A stretch of 64,000 nucleotides of DNA, taken from positions 17,362,349 through 17,426,348 of the forward strand of contig NC_088318.1 in NCBI RefSeq assembly GCF_910592395.1. Reading direction: 5' to 3'. This document shows, in pieces, positions 39,261 to 51,970 of this stretch. Each line of letters starts with the position of its first letter. Within the stretch, counting starts at the first letter, position 1. Source of the stretch: Lineus longissimus (Eukaryota; Nemertea; Pilidiophora; Heteronemertea; Lineidae). The notes beneath the pieces are model-generated. The model saw nothing but the letters and a program-made list of their open reading frames with translations. It was not told the origin of the DNA and made no database searches. Position numbers and translations under genes: made by a program.

Positions 39261-40389
39261 CACAAGCAGCGCAATATATATACACACAATAGTTATGCGA
39301 TCCACAGCAAATGGTCAAGAAGAAGATCATATTGTAAAAACGAGATGGTCTCAATCAACTAGGAAAACAGTCACAAGGTCATCATATCTTCTATCAAGAT
39401 CAATAGATATCAAATTGACCATCGACAACGGATACATCGATAAAACGTGATTATCAGTAAAGCAGCTGGGAGTAACTATTTGATATGCACCACCATGACC
39501 ACAAAACTCTTGGGCGCTCTAACATTCTCTACGAAAGCCAATTTCATTACCAAAAACGGATAGACTGTCTGGCGTGCGTTTCGAAAAATACTGAACACAT
39601 AAGGACATTTCCCTGGATAGCGTGACGGGCAGAAAGTGAGAACGGATCCACCTTAAGATATCAGATATTACGCCTGTAAAGACATTAGAACATTTGCCGC
39701 CCGTATGGGAGATATTTGATTTCACGTCGGTCGCAAGTCGCAGCACATAAGAAAACACCAGTCTTGGCTGTGGTTAGTGGTTTTATTCACATCCTGCGAC
39801 GGACATGAAAACGAAGTTTAGAACGTGATCATTCTACTGAAGGTTATTTTACCACAGAAGGAAGAGCAAACACGAATTGTTGGATGCTGCAGATTTCTCA
39901 AGGCTCAGAAAAAAGAAACTAGAAATGGAATGGTCTCATTCTCACCCTGGAGAATCAATAGCTTGAATGACACATCTTCAGACTGACTGATTTGTGTTGG
40001 TTGTGATACCGTGTTATTATTTGTGCAGTTTGAGTTACAAGGAGGATATTTTCCATCTACTGCCTTGCAATTGCAAGAATATTGCTCAGTAACTTGTGCA
40101 TTCCGATGTTGAGGTTTATTTCCAATGTTCATTACAAAATCGTGGACAGAAAACAACTATCGGCAGTAAACAAAGCAAACGATATTCTAAAACGCATGGT
40201 CAATTTATAGGATATATAATCCCATCATTTTTATCCCTATCCAACGAACTCGTACGTACAAGGATTCTGATTCTTTACATTCTAGTCTTATCACTATGTG
40301 AATCCGCCCACTGCAGGTTTCTAATAAAAAATTGCCTTGCTTTAAAATTGCATGGTCATAGATCGTGCTTGCCTCGCTTTTAAACTATC
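39261..40389. other. gene-free stretch, nothing recognised
   Basis: A minus-strand frame (39905-40156) contains a small cysteine cluster (CNC...C...C). Without splice or homology evidence it is not called. Confidence 0.45.
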
Positions 40390-40560
40390 TTCACGTGGTA
40401 ATGACCTTCTGGGGTTAACAACCTCCTTATCGCCGCACATTTCAGCATTATTTCTGACCTGTTAAATCATCTAAATTTCATGACCTAAGATTTCTCATCC
40501 GAAGGATAACGACCTCCCACCTCCGTACATTTCAATATTTTTTCAAAGTATCTACAGCAT
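40390..40560. repeat. tandem duplication, unit about 90 bp, 2 copies
   Basis: TAACAACCTCC with CGCACATTTCAGCATTATTT (about 40416-40450) matches TAACGACCTCC with CGTACATTTCAATATTTTTT (about 40507-40540) at a 90-91 bp offset. Confidence 0.65.
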
Positions 40561-41085
40561 TTCCTCTATGGACGCTATAAACTGTTGCTCTGGGACCCAA
40601 CGCATGCAATCATTCTCTTATTTATTCTACTAATGGGTTTGTCCGCACTGACATGAGGTGGTACCAAGTGTTTGTTTTGAACAAGACTCCTTTCATATAA
40701 TCATTCGAATGTTACAGTGTCCAGAAACACTGTATAATTATATATTTGGACTTAATTGTGCTAGGCCTTTTAACATACATCTTGGGATTAGACAGGTGGT
40801 TTGATATTCAATTGCGATAGCCAATGTGATATCTATCAAGGTTAGCCAATAGTGATTTAGGTAATAACAACATACGTTTATCACGAATGTATCGTTCAAT
40901 GCTTTTAACTTAATGCGTTGGCACTTTCTGATTGGTCATTTCATATGGTCTGATGACACGTTTGACTCCCGATATGTCAACATATGGACCATGAACTAGG
41001 GATCGCGGCTTTTTCCCTTCCACCAACCTAGGCAATGGACACATGCCATGGGACGCGGCTGATTTCTAAAGGTAACTGAATTCCT
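40561..41085. other. gene-free stretch, nothing recognised
   Basis: Ordinary AT-rich sequence leading into the minisatellite. Confidence 0.45.
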
Positions 41086-41090
41086 GAGCA

Positions 41091-41480
41091 AAGCGTAGTT
41101 ACATGGTAGCAGAGCGTGCGGCGTTACATGGTAGCAGAGCGCGCAGCGTTACATGGTAGCAGAGCGTAGTTACATGGTAGCAAAGCGCACGGCATTACAT
41201 GGTAGCAGAGCGTAGTTACATGGTAGCAGAGCACGCGGCGTTACATGGTAGCAGAGCGTAGTTACATGGTAGCAGAGCACGCAGCGTTACATGGTAGCAG
41301 AGCGTAGTTACATGGTAGCAAAGCACGCAGCGTTACATGGTAGCAGAGCGTAGTTACATGGTAGCAGAGCACGCAGCGTTACATGGTAGCAGAGCGTAGT
41401 TACATGGTAGCAGAGCACGCAGCGTTACATGGTAGCAGAGCGCGCGGCGTTGCATGGTAGCAGAGCGAGCGTAGTTACAC
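41091..41480 (+). repeat. 46-bp higher-order minisatellite of alternating 21- and 25-bp units
   Basis: An 18-base core, GTTACATGGTAGCAGAGC, begins at 41098, 41123, 41148, 41169, 41194, 41215, 41240, 41261, 41286, 41307, 41332, 41353, 41378, 41399, 41424, 41449 and (truncated) 41474. Spacings are 25, 25, then 21/25 in strict alternation, then 25, 25. The core is followed either by GTA (21-bp unit) or by a 7-base linker such as ACGCAGC, GCGCAGC or GTGCGGC (25-bp unit). Copies differ at only a few positions, so the array is young. 46 is not a multiple of three, so the array cannot encode a repeated peptide. Confidence 0.97.
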
Positions 41481-42625
41481 GAATATGATTTGAATAGTTT
41501 TTACTAGACATACAATACGCATCTTGAAGCTTCAAGGCTGAAAATTCATACAAATCGAATGTGCTCATTGTTTTATATGATGAATACAGACAGTTTCCAA
41601 GGAGCAATTTACACAAAATCGAAACTATTTTCCAAGCTGCCCCAGATATTTTCACCTTTATCATTAAATTTTCCGCACTTACAGTGTGTGTAAAGTAGAT
41701 TTCGATATTTAAAACACTGCTATTGACAGGCAAATCGACATTAATGCTCGTATCAGTGGCTGATTCCACAGGCTGAACTTCGCGATAACGACTCTCGTCT
41801 GACACGAAAAAGTTGGATTTAAATTCAATGGCAGTTGAAGCATCTATTTAATCCTAATGGATTATTTCAAACAGGAAGTTGTGAGGTTTAATTTTAGTGT
41901 CAATACGCAGTTTGCGGTTGTGTGACATGCTGGTTGCGGCACTAATACTATGTGTTTCAACACTGAATTTGTGTTAAGTTCATGTATAAAGCACTTAAGC
42001 TTCTTGAGGTTAAAATGAATTATCGCGAGAAGGGTTGCTGAAAATAAGACATTTTTGATTTGATCATAATGGCTATGAGATCAGTTACTTTCTGCAGTCC
42101 TTCCAACTCTTAGTGATGGCTGTCAGGAACTGTCCCCTTTTTTTCAGTCTTTCGACCAAAATAACTTACTTTTTTAGTACTATATTGCAAGTTTTGACAA
42201 ATTTGTTGTCTAAATACTGAAAGTACTGTTATCCGTTAACAAATGCAACCCCAATTTCATCAAGCCTCATTTGAACACAGTAAAATACTGTGGTACAGTA
42301 ACAGGAAGATCATACCAGTGCTATTCTGAACAAAAAAAAAGAAAAGTGGCAGCTTGTCCGGGGTTCTCGTTTCTAAGTGAGCAGAACGAACAAAGAACTT
42401 GAACCATCAAGAGGCTAGGTAACCTGATACAGACAGAATGAGAACGATGTGAAGCATTGCCGCAAGCCACACTCCAATCCCCTTGTTCTCCTGGTGAAAG
42501 GTAACATTTAGAACGACACCCCACTTCATGTGTGTAGACCCACGATAGCCACCAGAATATAAATGATCTCAATTTGTGGGCAAACTGGATTAACCTTGAG
42601 TTAACAAGGGTAATAGGTGAATACC
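41481..42625. other. gene-free stretch, nothing recognised
   Basis: A 126-codon minus-strand frame (41425-41805) enters the minisatellite at its C-terminal end. It has no recognisable domain and is not called. Confidence 0.45.
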
Positions 42626-42649
42626 TCCCCAGAGATTGGTCTCTGGGGA
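42626..42649. other. perfect 10-bp hairpin
   Basis: TCCCCAGAGA (42626-42635) and TCTCTGGGGA (42640-42649) pair perfectly around the 4-base loop TTGG. Function unknown; there is no flanking gene to relate it to. Confidence 0.75.
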
Positions 42650-45557
42650 TAATGGCCAGGCGCATCGGCATCCATCACCTTGAAACATGTTTGAAATATT
42701 GATCAATGTACAGTCAGTCAATTTTAAATTAAATTAAATTAATCTTAAGGCTGGAACTGATTACAAACAGATAACGGAGCAGAGTTTGTGAATTGTAAGC
42801 AAAATTCAGAGAATGCTTTACGGAAAGTGTTGCTTAGTAAAATTCAACTCCAAACATTTCCACGCTCATCAATAAAAGCTCTGCCTACGCAAGACCAGTT
42901 GATTGAGATCTATGGACTGGAGTGTCTATGGTCAGTTTTCTCTGGGCGAGATGGCTTGAGACATGCATATATTGGAGATCTGGTCTCAATTACACAGTAA
43001 ATATTTGATCCAGTCAGGGAATATGGTTTCGCCCACAATTTCCCATGAGACCTCCCTTACTCAATAGATACCACTTAACCTTGTAAGTGCATCGAAGTCC
43101 CAGCGAGTTATTTTTTAGCGCGTCCAATTCCTGGCAGGTTCTGCTATGTACGAAATGTTCCTCACAATTCATGCCTATCTTTCCAGAGGAATTCGATGAA
43201 AGCTCATAATAGAACACACTGCGGTCAGTTTATACACCGTTTCTTTTTTTTTTGAAAACTAATCATCATTGACATTTGAGTAGTTTGCTTCATGGCATTT
43301 CCAGCAAGACTTCAGAGTCATCAAGATATCAGTTCATATCGCAATATATGACCTCGCATGTCAACTGATCATTTGTCGTGACAACCAAAACATGAAGATA
43401 CATTACATAGATAGTTAGTAATCAATTAGTAACTTAGTAATCAAATGAAATTCATGATCAGAGTTGGCCATATCAACCAAATTGAGCGATAAAGGGTTAA
43501 TACGTTATTAGCCTTTTCGATAATTGTACCGAAGATCGAGTTTGTCAACAGTTTAAGCGCCTTTTGACACTATATTCGGAAGCATCACACTTTGTAATTT
43601 ATCTCCCTGATTGGTTCTAATTAGAGACATCACAGTAGAGGTTTCACTTGGTGAAATCAGTGGCTCTTGCGATCCTTTGATACACGTTATTTTCAACGAG
43701 TTCGGATAGACTGATAATTATGATGGAGGCATTGATCTACTTTATTCCATTAAACAAGTTAGCACAAATGTGACAAAGTCGGTGGAGTTGAATTGGAACT
43801 GCAGAGGTGTAGAGTTTCGAAAGGGCAGGCTGCTATCTTATGAGAAGTAGAAATTGTTGGCAATATGCGAAGAGGAGTTAAGGACAGATGCCTATACACA
43901 GAGTCAGAACACTCCACCTTTGACAATGTTCATGTAGTACTGGGGTGATTTTCTACGAAGAGATCATCAGAAAAATGGTAAAATACAATAACTACAACAC
44001 CTATCAAAGCAAATGAAAAAGTAACCATCACCAGATGAAATAATGAGATAAGTTCTTTCAGCGATATCGATTTGACTGCGTGTGCCCTAGCATTAAGCGC
44101 GCTTCTTTAATCATGGCATTATTCTGTTTTCCACTTCTTTCATCATTGCTGCACTTCTTTTATCACGAAAGCAAAATGGCTTTTAATGGAAATGGGAATA
44201 AGAATTCGCGATGACGATGTGTTGCATGTACTACCTGGAGTTGTAATCCAATTCCAAGGTCAGTAAATAAAGGGGGACACTCCAATCTATTTCGATACAT
44301 GCTATATGGTTTCCAGCTAGCAGCTTGAATTCAGACAGCACTTGCGTGCTAATAAATTGGTTTTTGATTTTACCTTTTAACACCAGTAAAAGACCACAAC
44401 CTAGTACCGGTATAGAAACAAGGTATCAACAGCCTCTGAAGGGGAATTAGATCCTCAACCATTAGATTACCAAACCCTTACGACGAAGGCATATCACAAC
44501 TGAAAAACGTATTGGTCAACTACAATATAAAATGGTGCTCTATGTGTCATTTTATGGACATACATCATATTTAATATCTCCCAGCGCTCATATTAATCAC
44601 AATCAAGAAAACACATAAGACGCTGCAACTTTCTCTGATTTATGTGTTTTATTAGTCCTTGGGCGTCAATAGTTAGGCGAGTTTTGGATCTAATACTTAA
44701 TGGGTCTAGACTTTTATGTTTTGAGAAATGTCCCAAGCGGGTGCAATCTGGATGTATGCATTATCGTACACTAGTTTATCGGTGCCTGAGGAAAGATAAG
44801 CGCTTTGACTGCCTGCTGTTCAGAGGAGAAAGCCATGATGATATTTTTGAGAATGACATGGACATTACAATGTTTTACCACCTCATATGCTTTTGAGTAG
44901 GGTAGACGAACTTCCCTTTGCTAGTTGTCACATTTCCTATGTCCAGTTCTTCTTCAGGCAAATTTCAAATGTGTCAGATATGTTAGAATTTAATTCTCTG
45001 CCAAATGCACCTAGTCTCAGGTCAACCGATATCAACCGAGTTATGGGCAAACATAGACACTTGGGTCGGCTATTAAATGTATCAATCACCTGGTGGTTGA
45101 TATGTACAGAAGGGGTTAAGACAAACATCACACTCAGTCTGCTGACAAGTGCACATTATATTGCTATCCCTGGTGTGCCTTGTGAATCAAGAAGAGACAT
45201 AGGATCATCAAAATTACACCAGCGTAGACAGCACCAATCTCCCCAGACACTTTCGACAGGCAGAAGACAGAAATTATGTTTGAACACTTCTGGCGGAGGA
45301 TGTTGCCTGACAGACGTTGTATTTGCCTACAGATAATGTTATTGGCCACGATTGCGTTCTGACCTAAGCTAAATATTGTCCGGGCTCCCTGTGGCAATCA
45401 TATGGTCACGCAAATACTGCTGTGTTGGTTCAGTTCAAATAGTTGATCAGACATGGCAAGACATTCACTAACTGAGAAGAAAACTCATGAACATCCACTT
45501 CAGTCGCACCAACTATTTCTCAGGTTAGTAATGATTTGTTTTTCGACGGCCATCAGG
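42650..45557. other. gene-free stretch, nothing recognised
   Basis: It contains the longest open frame of the window (44887-45336, 149 codons, plus strand). That frame has no domain, no low-complexity signature and no splice-site support, and its length is near the chance maximum. A short TTAAA tandem tract lies at about 42722-42745 and a T run at about 43242-43253. Confidence 0.45.
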
Positions 45558-45596
45558 ATTCACCACTCAGACAAAAAGTTTGTCAGAGTGGTGAAT
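45558..45596. other. 18-bp-arm hairpin with 3-base loop
   Basis: The left arm at 45558-45575 (ATTCACCACTCAGACAAA) pairs with the right arm at 45579-45596 (TTTGTCAGAGTGGTGAAT) with one mismatch and a loop of AAG. The loop is too tight and the stem too short for a typical microRNA precursor. It may be the centre of a decayed foldback element or a local inversion. Confidence 0.8.
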
Positions 45597-46424
45597 ATCA
45601 ATACTCCAAAGATGAGAGCTCAAACCACCTGAGACGTTTCACATCAAGTCACATCGAAGTCTACTGAGGTGTTATGCTACTATATTTTAGTGGCAATATC
45701 CCAGAAACAGGCCGATATCCCTTGGGCCTCATTGCTTATAACATTACTAGTGCACGACACGTAAAAACCACAATTCGAGCGGAGGTAAAGAATTTGGTAT
45801 TAGCTCCATTGAGATACATAAGATACTTCAACCAATGAGAAGAGACGGTCCTTGTCCACTAAAAATAGATTTTCATCGCTGAGTCCGCCAGTCAATTAGA
45901 TTCCATCATCTTTAATTTACTATCCGCTAATAACGCAAAAGAATAATCTGTGTTGTCAGACGAGGCCAGAAAATATTGAATCCGTCATTTTGATTTCCGC
46001 ATTTGAATTGAGGGCAAGGTCGGTAAGATATTCAATGATATCAACAAAGATGGCCAGCTAATTATCGACCCAGTTCCTAATTTGCGAGGTTCTAAATTAT
46101 AAAATCAATGGTCATGTTAACAGCAAGGCAGTTATCCTAGTGAGAGCCGCCAGACGTTATCGGTGTGTTGAGTCCTTCTAGGATCTCCTCACCATTTGTT
46201 TATTCCGAATAGGACGCATTTGTAGTTATCGAGGAGGGCACTTTTGGAGTTATAATCGATAACTGATGACAGCTTCTGATATCTCAAGGCCAAATTACCA
46301 CAGGCTTCCTCCGGGGACTTGACGAGCATCATAACCCAAGAAAACCAGAAGTCTGTCTCATGCACATGCCTCATTAATGCTTATACATTAGTATTATCAG
46401 CATGTTGTGGACTTGTTTTCACTA

Positions 46425-46431
<7 letters not shown>
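45597..46431. other. gene-free stretch, nothing recognised
   Basis: No supported feature. Confidence 0.45.

Positions 46432-46461
<30 letters not shown>
46432..46461. repeat. T30 homopolymer
   Basis: Thirty consecutive Ts. It could be the poly-A tail of a minus-strand retroposon whose body would lie just above 46461, but I found no Pol III boxes or target-site duplication there. A simple homopolymer is equally likely. Confidence 0.9.
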
Positions 46462-46466
<5 letters not shown>

Positions 46467-49400
46467 CGCTAGGCGTCAGGACGGAAATTCATATATGCAC
46501 ATTGAAATGGGGAAAGGTGGTCTAGTGTCTCAGCTCCGTCCAAACATTAGTCACGTGACTGGCGGACCTGAATCCTCAATGACCTAAAACGGCAAACCTG
46601 ATGATGCACACTAACACCTTAGGCTCGATTTACACACAATGTCACTTCATGAACGAACAAGCCATTTCCAAAGAGCGGGTTGCTACACGATTCACGATGT
46701 CACTTTCAACCAAGGAGTCATGTCATGTCATGCCACATGCTTGTGACAATTAGTGTCATGTGACATTATGAATCTCAGGTAACCTGGCCTACATGTTAAC
46801 AGCCTACAGAGAACCAGAAGTAACAGAATGAGACAAAAGACAAACGCCACTGTCCTAAAAACTTTCTGTTGATCTGGAGCCGATATCCAATAGAGGAATG
46901 CTCTTTGTGAAAGTCGTGACGATATTTACTCTGGAGACAGCGACATTATTTATCCAGTATAATTACATTTAAAACATCTATTGATGCTGCGCTATTTGAT
47001 ATTTGCTTTCGGTTTCCCTTAGTTGTGCGCGTTGGCTGGTCTTGGCGGTTTTATACACTTGCTGGTCTTGCCTCTGTTTGCCAGTGTTATTACTTCCTCA
47101 TCTTTAAGCCACCGCGATTGCAGTTCCTACGGTGCACTCCCTTGATCAGATGTGCTGCCACTGGTGGGGAATTCTTGGACTTGTTGAAGAGGCGGTATTC
47201 GTAGGTGGTATTCATCAGCTATCAAAGACAAAGCTGGCTGAGAAATTACAAACAGAAATGGTCATGACAAAAAACGAATATTGTGCCCTTCCCTTTGGCG
47301 ACCACACAGAGCAACTTGGCAATCGAAGGCAGTGGCTGCTTTCCAGTGCTCATATATGGTACAGTGGCCAATGTATCTACACCGTGAGTTCATTAGGCTG
47401 AACCAACCCACAGAATAACTGACTATGATAATTTGCCCTTCAGGGAGCTGGCCATCATTAATCAGACATTGATTTCAGAACCGTTAATGATGTATATATT
47501 TTCTTTAAAAAGTAACGATCTCTATGAGCACCTCCTGATGGTCCCGTCTCTGTCCTTGACTCTTTTTCAGTTTGGGCTACATTTCCGATGTTTTTAACAA
47601 ATAGGCTGTTGGCCTCAAGTCGTTCAATGATTACCACAAGGAGGAGACGGAGCCAATTCTCTCATGATAGGATGTCTTCACATCAGATTACTATAACCAC
47701 AAAAGAGGGGTTACCACATAGAAATCATTGAATGAGCACTAGTTGCATGTCTCCGAGACCCTCTTTGACCCCACAAATCCAATCCCACCTCCAGGAAGAT
47801 CGATCATCTGGGACTGACTGGATTCATCACGAATATACTCTGTTTGCTTCTGAGAGCATTAATAATTATTGCCTTTCAGTTATGGTTGGTCCCAAATCTG
47901 GGTTTATTGGCCGAGTGACTTCACCATCGGACAGAGCCGAGGACTCCACTCTTACACATAGAAGCTACAGTCTGGAATGATGAGTTCACAACTAGCCACC
48001 AGACCAGTACAAGGTTTAGCCTTGATCCATAATCTGGTGTAATCGATAGGAGCATTAGAAATGGCATGTTCCACACTGTGATATCACCCTGGACTGACAA
48101 CGCCTTTACTTGTCCAAGGCAGACGCGGCACCTCAATTATTTATAGCCATAGACGAAGAAATTCCTCAGGGAGAAATTACCGCCAAACCTTTCCGTCTAT
48201 ACATAGTAATATCATAAGGCTGGGAACATTTCCAGATGGTCTTGTCGAGTTCCCGTAATTACATCAATGGGCCCTTTGGAAATTTCGCTATATTTTAGAA
48301 CCATGACACGTAAATATGGTAACGTGCCGGCATATTATAGAATCTTGACAATGCATCTTACAACTTGTGCGTCTACATTTCATTGCCAAGTTTCTCTTCT
48401 TTCAGTTGCTTTGTTACTTGATTGACAATGTTCTTACATTTCTTCCCGAAATTGAAAAGCTTGCTCTAGAACTGCTGTTCAATTCCTCCATGGATGAGTA
48501 TGAACTCAGCATCTTGTGTATCAAGTCATTTTCGAGATTTTAATCTTTTAAACTCAGTGTTTTCATCATTTTTTTCTTGTAGGTAAGTTCATCTCCAAAA
48601 CAAAGTACTGCTGGGCTATAAAACCATGTGACAACACCAGGGGTATGTATGTGAATCTCTTGTACAACATTGAACTTTGATCTATATAGCTACGATACCA
48701 TTGACAGCAAAAATGTAAGGTGATACCAAAAGTGGCAACAGAGAGACTAATGGTTACTTTAATGACCAGCTTTGCGGACAGGTATCTCACTAATATTCAT
48801 GCCCTGAAGACCACTCAAACTGATCTGTCATAATGAAATTAAAGTTCTAATGAGTTTAATAGTTCTCCTAGCCTAAAATATCAATCAACATGGGTGGCAG
48901 CTTTCAACATTGAGGCTAATTTAATCAAATCAACTTCGTTATCAGAATCTTTTAAGACAGCACATCAAAGCTGAAATTTCTCTAAGAGAAAAAGAACCTT
49001 TTTACCTACTCTCAAAGCAATTGTCTTAAACTTGCTGAAGGATTACCACAAGCAATCTTCATTAGGCGAAGCTTTCTAGTATCGAAGGATGATATCTCGT
49101 TATGTGACGAAGGATTTTGTATAACCCAACGCAAAATTTTCTATGGATTTTGGGCAGAGTACAGAGTTCAAATATGCTCCTATCCATTTGTTTATTCTAC
49201 CAGTTGCTAAAGATGGAACAAAATGTAAGGAGTCATCTTCACAATATAATAAAATTCACGTCCCTGGTATAAAAACGTGGACATACAGATGCCTCGCATA
49301 TTCCAGTTTGGAATTCCTCCAAGGCAGGTGGCCCATCGAGACCTCAGCTAATAGAGTGGGATGGTTATTAGCATTCCCAGTAGAATTCAGGGCTTTGATC

Positions 49401-50320
49401 TGTGCTGAGCTTGCTTGGCCACGGTTCAGATGGGATGACTGAACTTTCCTAACTGTCTTCCTTTGGTCACTGAAGGGGTTTCTGTTGGGATGACTGAATA
49501 TTTCTAGTGTACCTAATGGCTGTCTTCTTCTTATCGTGTCTGAAGTTGCAGGATTACAACGAACTGCACCATATTACAGTAAAACACAAGAAAATATATC
49601 ATGGGCGATTCATTGCAATAACTAGCTGAGAGATCATAGCGTTGGTTTTTTTAATGTCTGTACAGTTTACTGTTGACCATGAGAACAGATAATAAATCAT
49701 GAACAACATATTCACATATAAACTGCACGTATTGTTTCTCAATAAGAGATCAATCATAAAAGCATCCAATTACTAACATGGGATTATGGGATCTATACTC
49801 ATTGAGAAATAAATAGTCTAGGCGCCAAATTTAGGACTCTTGAATTAGGCAATAAGTCGCTGATATCGATAATAAGCTGCAGCATTTCAGAACAACAACA
49901 TCAGAGAGGGTCCGATTTCTATCTGAAATTGACAACAAAGGTGGAATTTTGATGCCTGATACATCTCTGATATGAGCTGGGATGTGACACGGTGTGTTGA
50001 TAAAGTTTATAGACGCATTTTATTAACGATCATGCCAAGCTGCAGCCACCATGAAGTGCCAAGACCATCGAGGAAACGGGTAAGGCATGTATTAATAATT
50101 GATCAAGTTGTGGACACAACACGCCATTGATACATCGCACCATCCATATTGGCAAATTGAGGGCAGCTGGTTTAGTAGCCACGAGCAAAGAATACTTCAG
50201 ATATGAAATGAGAGCGTTTCCATATCCTGAGCTGAGAACAGGGCTAATTGGAAAACCTGTTGACCAAATATTGCCAACTCTGTTCCCAACTGTTGGAAGT
50301 GGATCATTTACGACCCACTC
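46462..50320. other. gene-free stretch with minor motifs only
   Basis: It contains a palindromic E-box-like GTCACGTGAC at 46550-46559 and a duplicated phrase (GATGGGATGACTGAACTTTC at 49429, variant at 49484). Frames reach only about 99 codons. No gene is supported. Confidence 0.45.
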
Positions 50321-50575
50321 ATCAGAAAATCAGCCACAACAAATTTAGCCTTTGACCTTTCTAACCTTGAAGAGGACACTACTGCATGGATTGCACACAA
50401 GGTTCCCCCTACAAATTTACAGCCCAATCAGAAAATCAGTCCCAATTTTGAGGCTTTAACCTTTCTTAATCTAATAGTCTAAGGGGACATGTGACCAGCA
50501 GTTTCTAGCTAACAAAATTACACAGCTGACAAAATTGAAGAAACTGTTCGCCAATTCTGAAGCTTACGGTTGAGC
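50315..50575. repeat. diverged tandem repeat, unit about 106 bp, 2-3 copies
   Basis: TCAGAAAATCAG(C/T)C(A/C)CAA with a following CTTT(G/A)ACCTTTCT phrase occurs at 50322 and 50428. A weaker third unit (GCCAATTCTGAAGCTTACGG) lies near 50551. The TTTGACCTTTCTAACCTTGA phrase resembles those in the repeats at 57.3 and 59.5 kb. Confidence 0.65.
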
Positions 50576-51475
50576 AATAATCAAAAACTACAGATAATCT
50601 CATCTTCAACAACATATTCAATGGCTAAATTCTCGTGGCAGTATCGAAAAAAAATTTCGAAAGGATCTCAGAGATTTGATTAACCATACCTCTCAATCAA
50701 TAACCAACTGTTAGAATCCACACCAGTGAGTGAACTGCACCCAAGAAACCCCTTAAGGTTTCTTCTTTCCTGCAAGGGGTTTACTATTACCCACGTGCAC
50801 GTAATCACTGCATGGCAGTCAATCAGCTAGAAATCCTATCCCCACTCTAGACTAATTCCAGGTATCAAATTTCCACTCAGCAATAGTTGAGGCAATGTTG
50901 ACAAACTGTAGTGTCACAATACGAGAAGACCTGATAATGCAACTGTGCGTTCTTCGATATGCTCTACAGGGATACACAATAGAAGTTTTTCAGGGGAAAA
51001 AAACAAAGTTTTTCACAAGGTTAAAAAACCTAGATGCACCCCCAAGAGGTTTTCATTTCTCTGAAACCTACCTAGGATGCATATTTCTGTTGGCTGATAG
51101 GTATTTCATGAGCTCTAACTCCTTATTTTAAAGACGCCAACAGCTAACGACATCATGTCGTCTGTTGATTTCAATGACATGACATCCCAGTAAGTTTCAT
51201 CGTAATCGTTTCACATAGTTGGTTGTTTTTCTGGCATAAAAAGCCGAATGCGCCATGAAAAGGTATGGGGCACATCTTCATTCATTTCATCTCAGTCTAT
51301 CAGACGATATCTCATCCCCTCTTGAGATTAAATTCATGCATCTAATTTCCATTTTACAGGGTAGCTGTGGCAATTTGATATCATAATGTTGAAACTGCGT
51401 GTACATGTATTAGTAGAATGGGGTAAAAGTCACTCAAGGATGTAGCCACGAGATCGATGAGAAATTATACTTCCA
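50576..51475. other. gene-free stretch, nothing recognised
   Basis: No supported feature. Confidence 0.45.
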
Positions 51476-51970
51476 TTGCTGCATGTTTATTTACAGCTTT
51501 TTGCTCCAAAAATAATACCAATGGTTATCCTTCTATCTGTGTCAAGAGTATCCATCAGTTGAAAGGGTAAACAGGCTGTTTGAGACAGCAGTGACAGAGA
51601 CCATCTCAATATTATGATTCTATTGCTGCTAGCTTTATTGCCAGAGCCTCTCTCAGTGGAAAGGGTAAGAGGCTAAACTGAGAGAGAGAGAGCAGCAGCA
51701 GAAGCCAACTATTGCTGCTAGCTTCTTCATAGTTTTGGCAGTGAAAAGATCACCATGTTGCTCTTGTGTCACAGCCTGTCCGTGGAAAGGGCAAGAGGCA
51801 AATCGAGAAAGCATTGACAGAGCCCATCTAGAGATTATGACTCTATTGCCGCTAGATTCTTTATATCTTAGGCACTGAAATTATAATCATGTTGCTCTTG
51901 TGTCACAGCCTGTCAATGGAAAGGTTAAGAGGCTAATCGAGGAAGCGGTGACTTACTCGATGATCCCAGT
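51476..51970. repeat. diverged tandem repeat, unit about 134 bp, 4 copies
   Basis: GTTGCTCTTGTGTCACAGCC occurs at 51757 and 51891, exactly 134 bp apart. CTATTGCTGCTAGCTT-like phrases occur at 51621, 51710 and 51844. GGAAAGGGTAAGAGGCTAA-like phrases occur at about 51561, 51660, 51785 and 51919. The second unit has lost about 35-45 bp. A short (GA)n tract sits inside it. A 146-codon plus-strand frame (51900-52340) starts in the last unit and is likely fortuitous. Confidence 0.85.

Noticed and set aside
41091-41480. CRISPR-like array (regular 18-base repeats)
   Set aside because: The spacers are only 3 or 7 bases and are themselves repeated. The context is animal DNA with no cas genes, so it is a minisatellite.
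41425-41805. 126-codon minus-strand frame entering the minisatellite
   Set aside because: The array has a 46-bp period, which shifts frame, and no domain is visible.
44887-45336. 149-codon open frame, longest in the window
   Set aside because: There is no recognisable domain or splice context, and this length is expected by chance in 64 kb.
46432-46560. Retroposon with poly-A tail on the minus strand
   Set aside because: No target-site duplication or Pol III boxes were found next to the T30 run.
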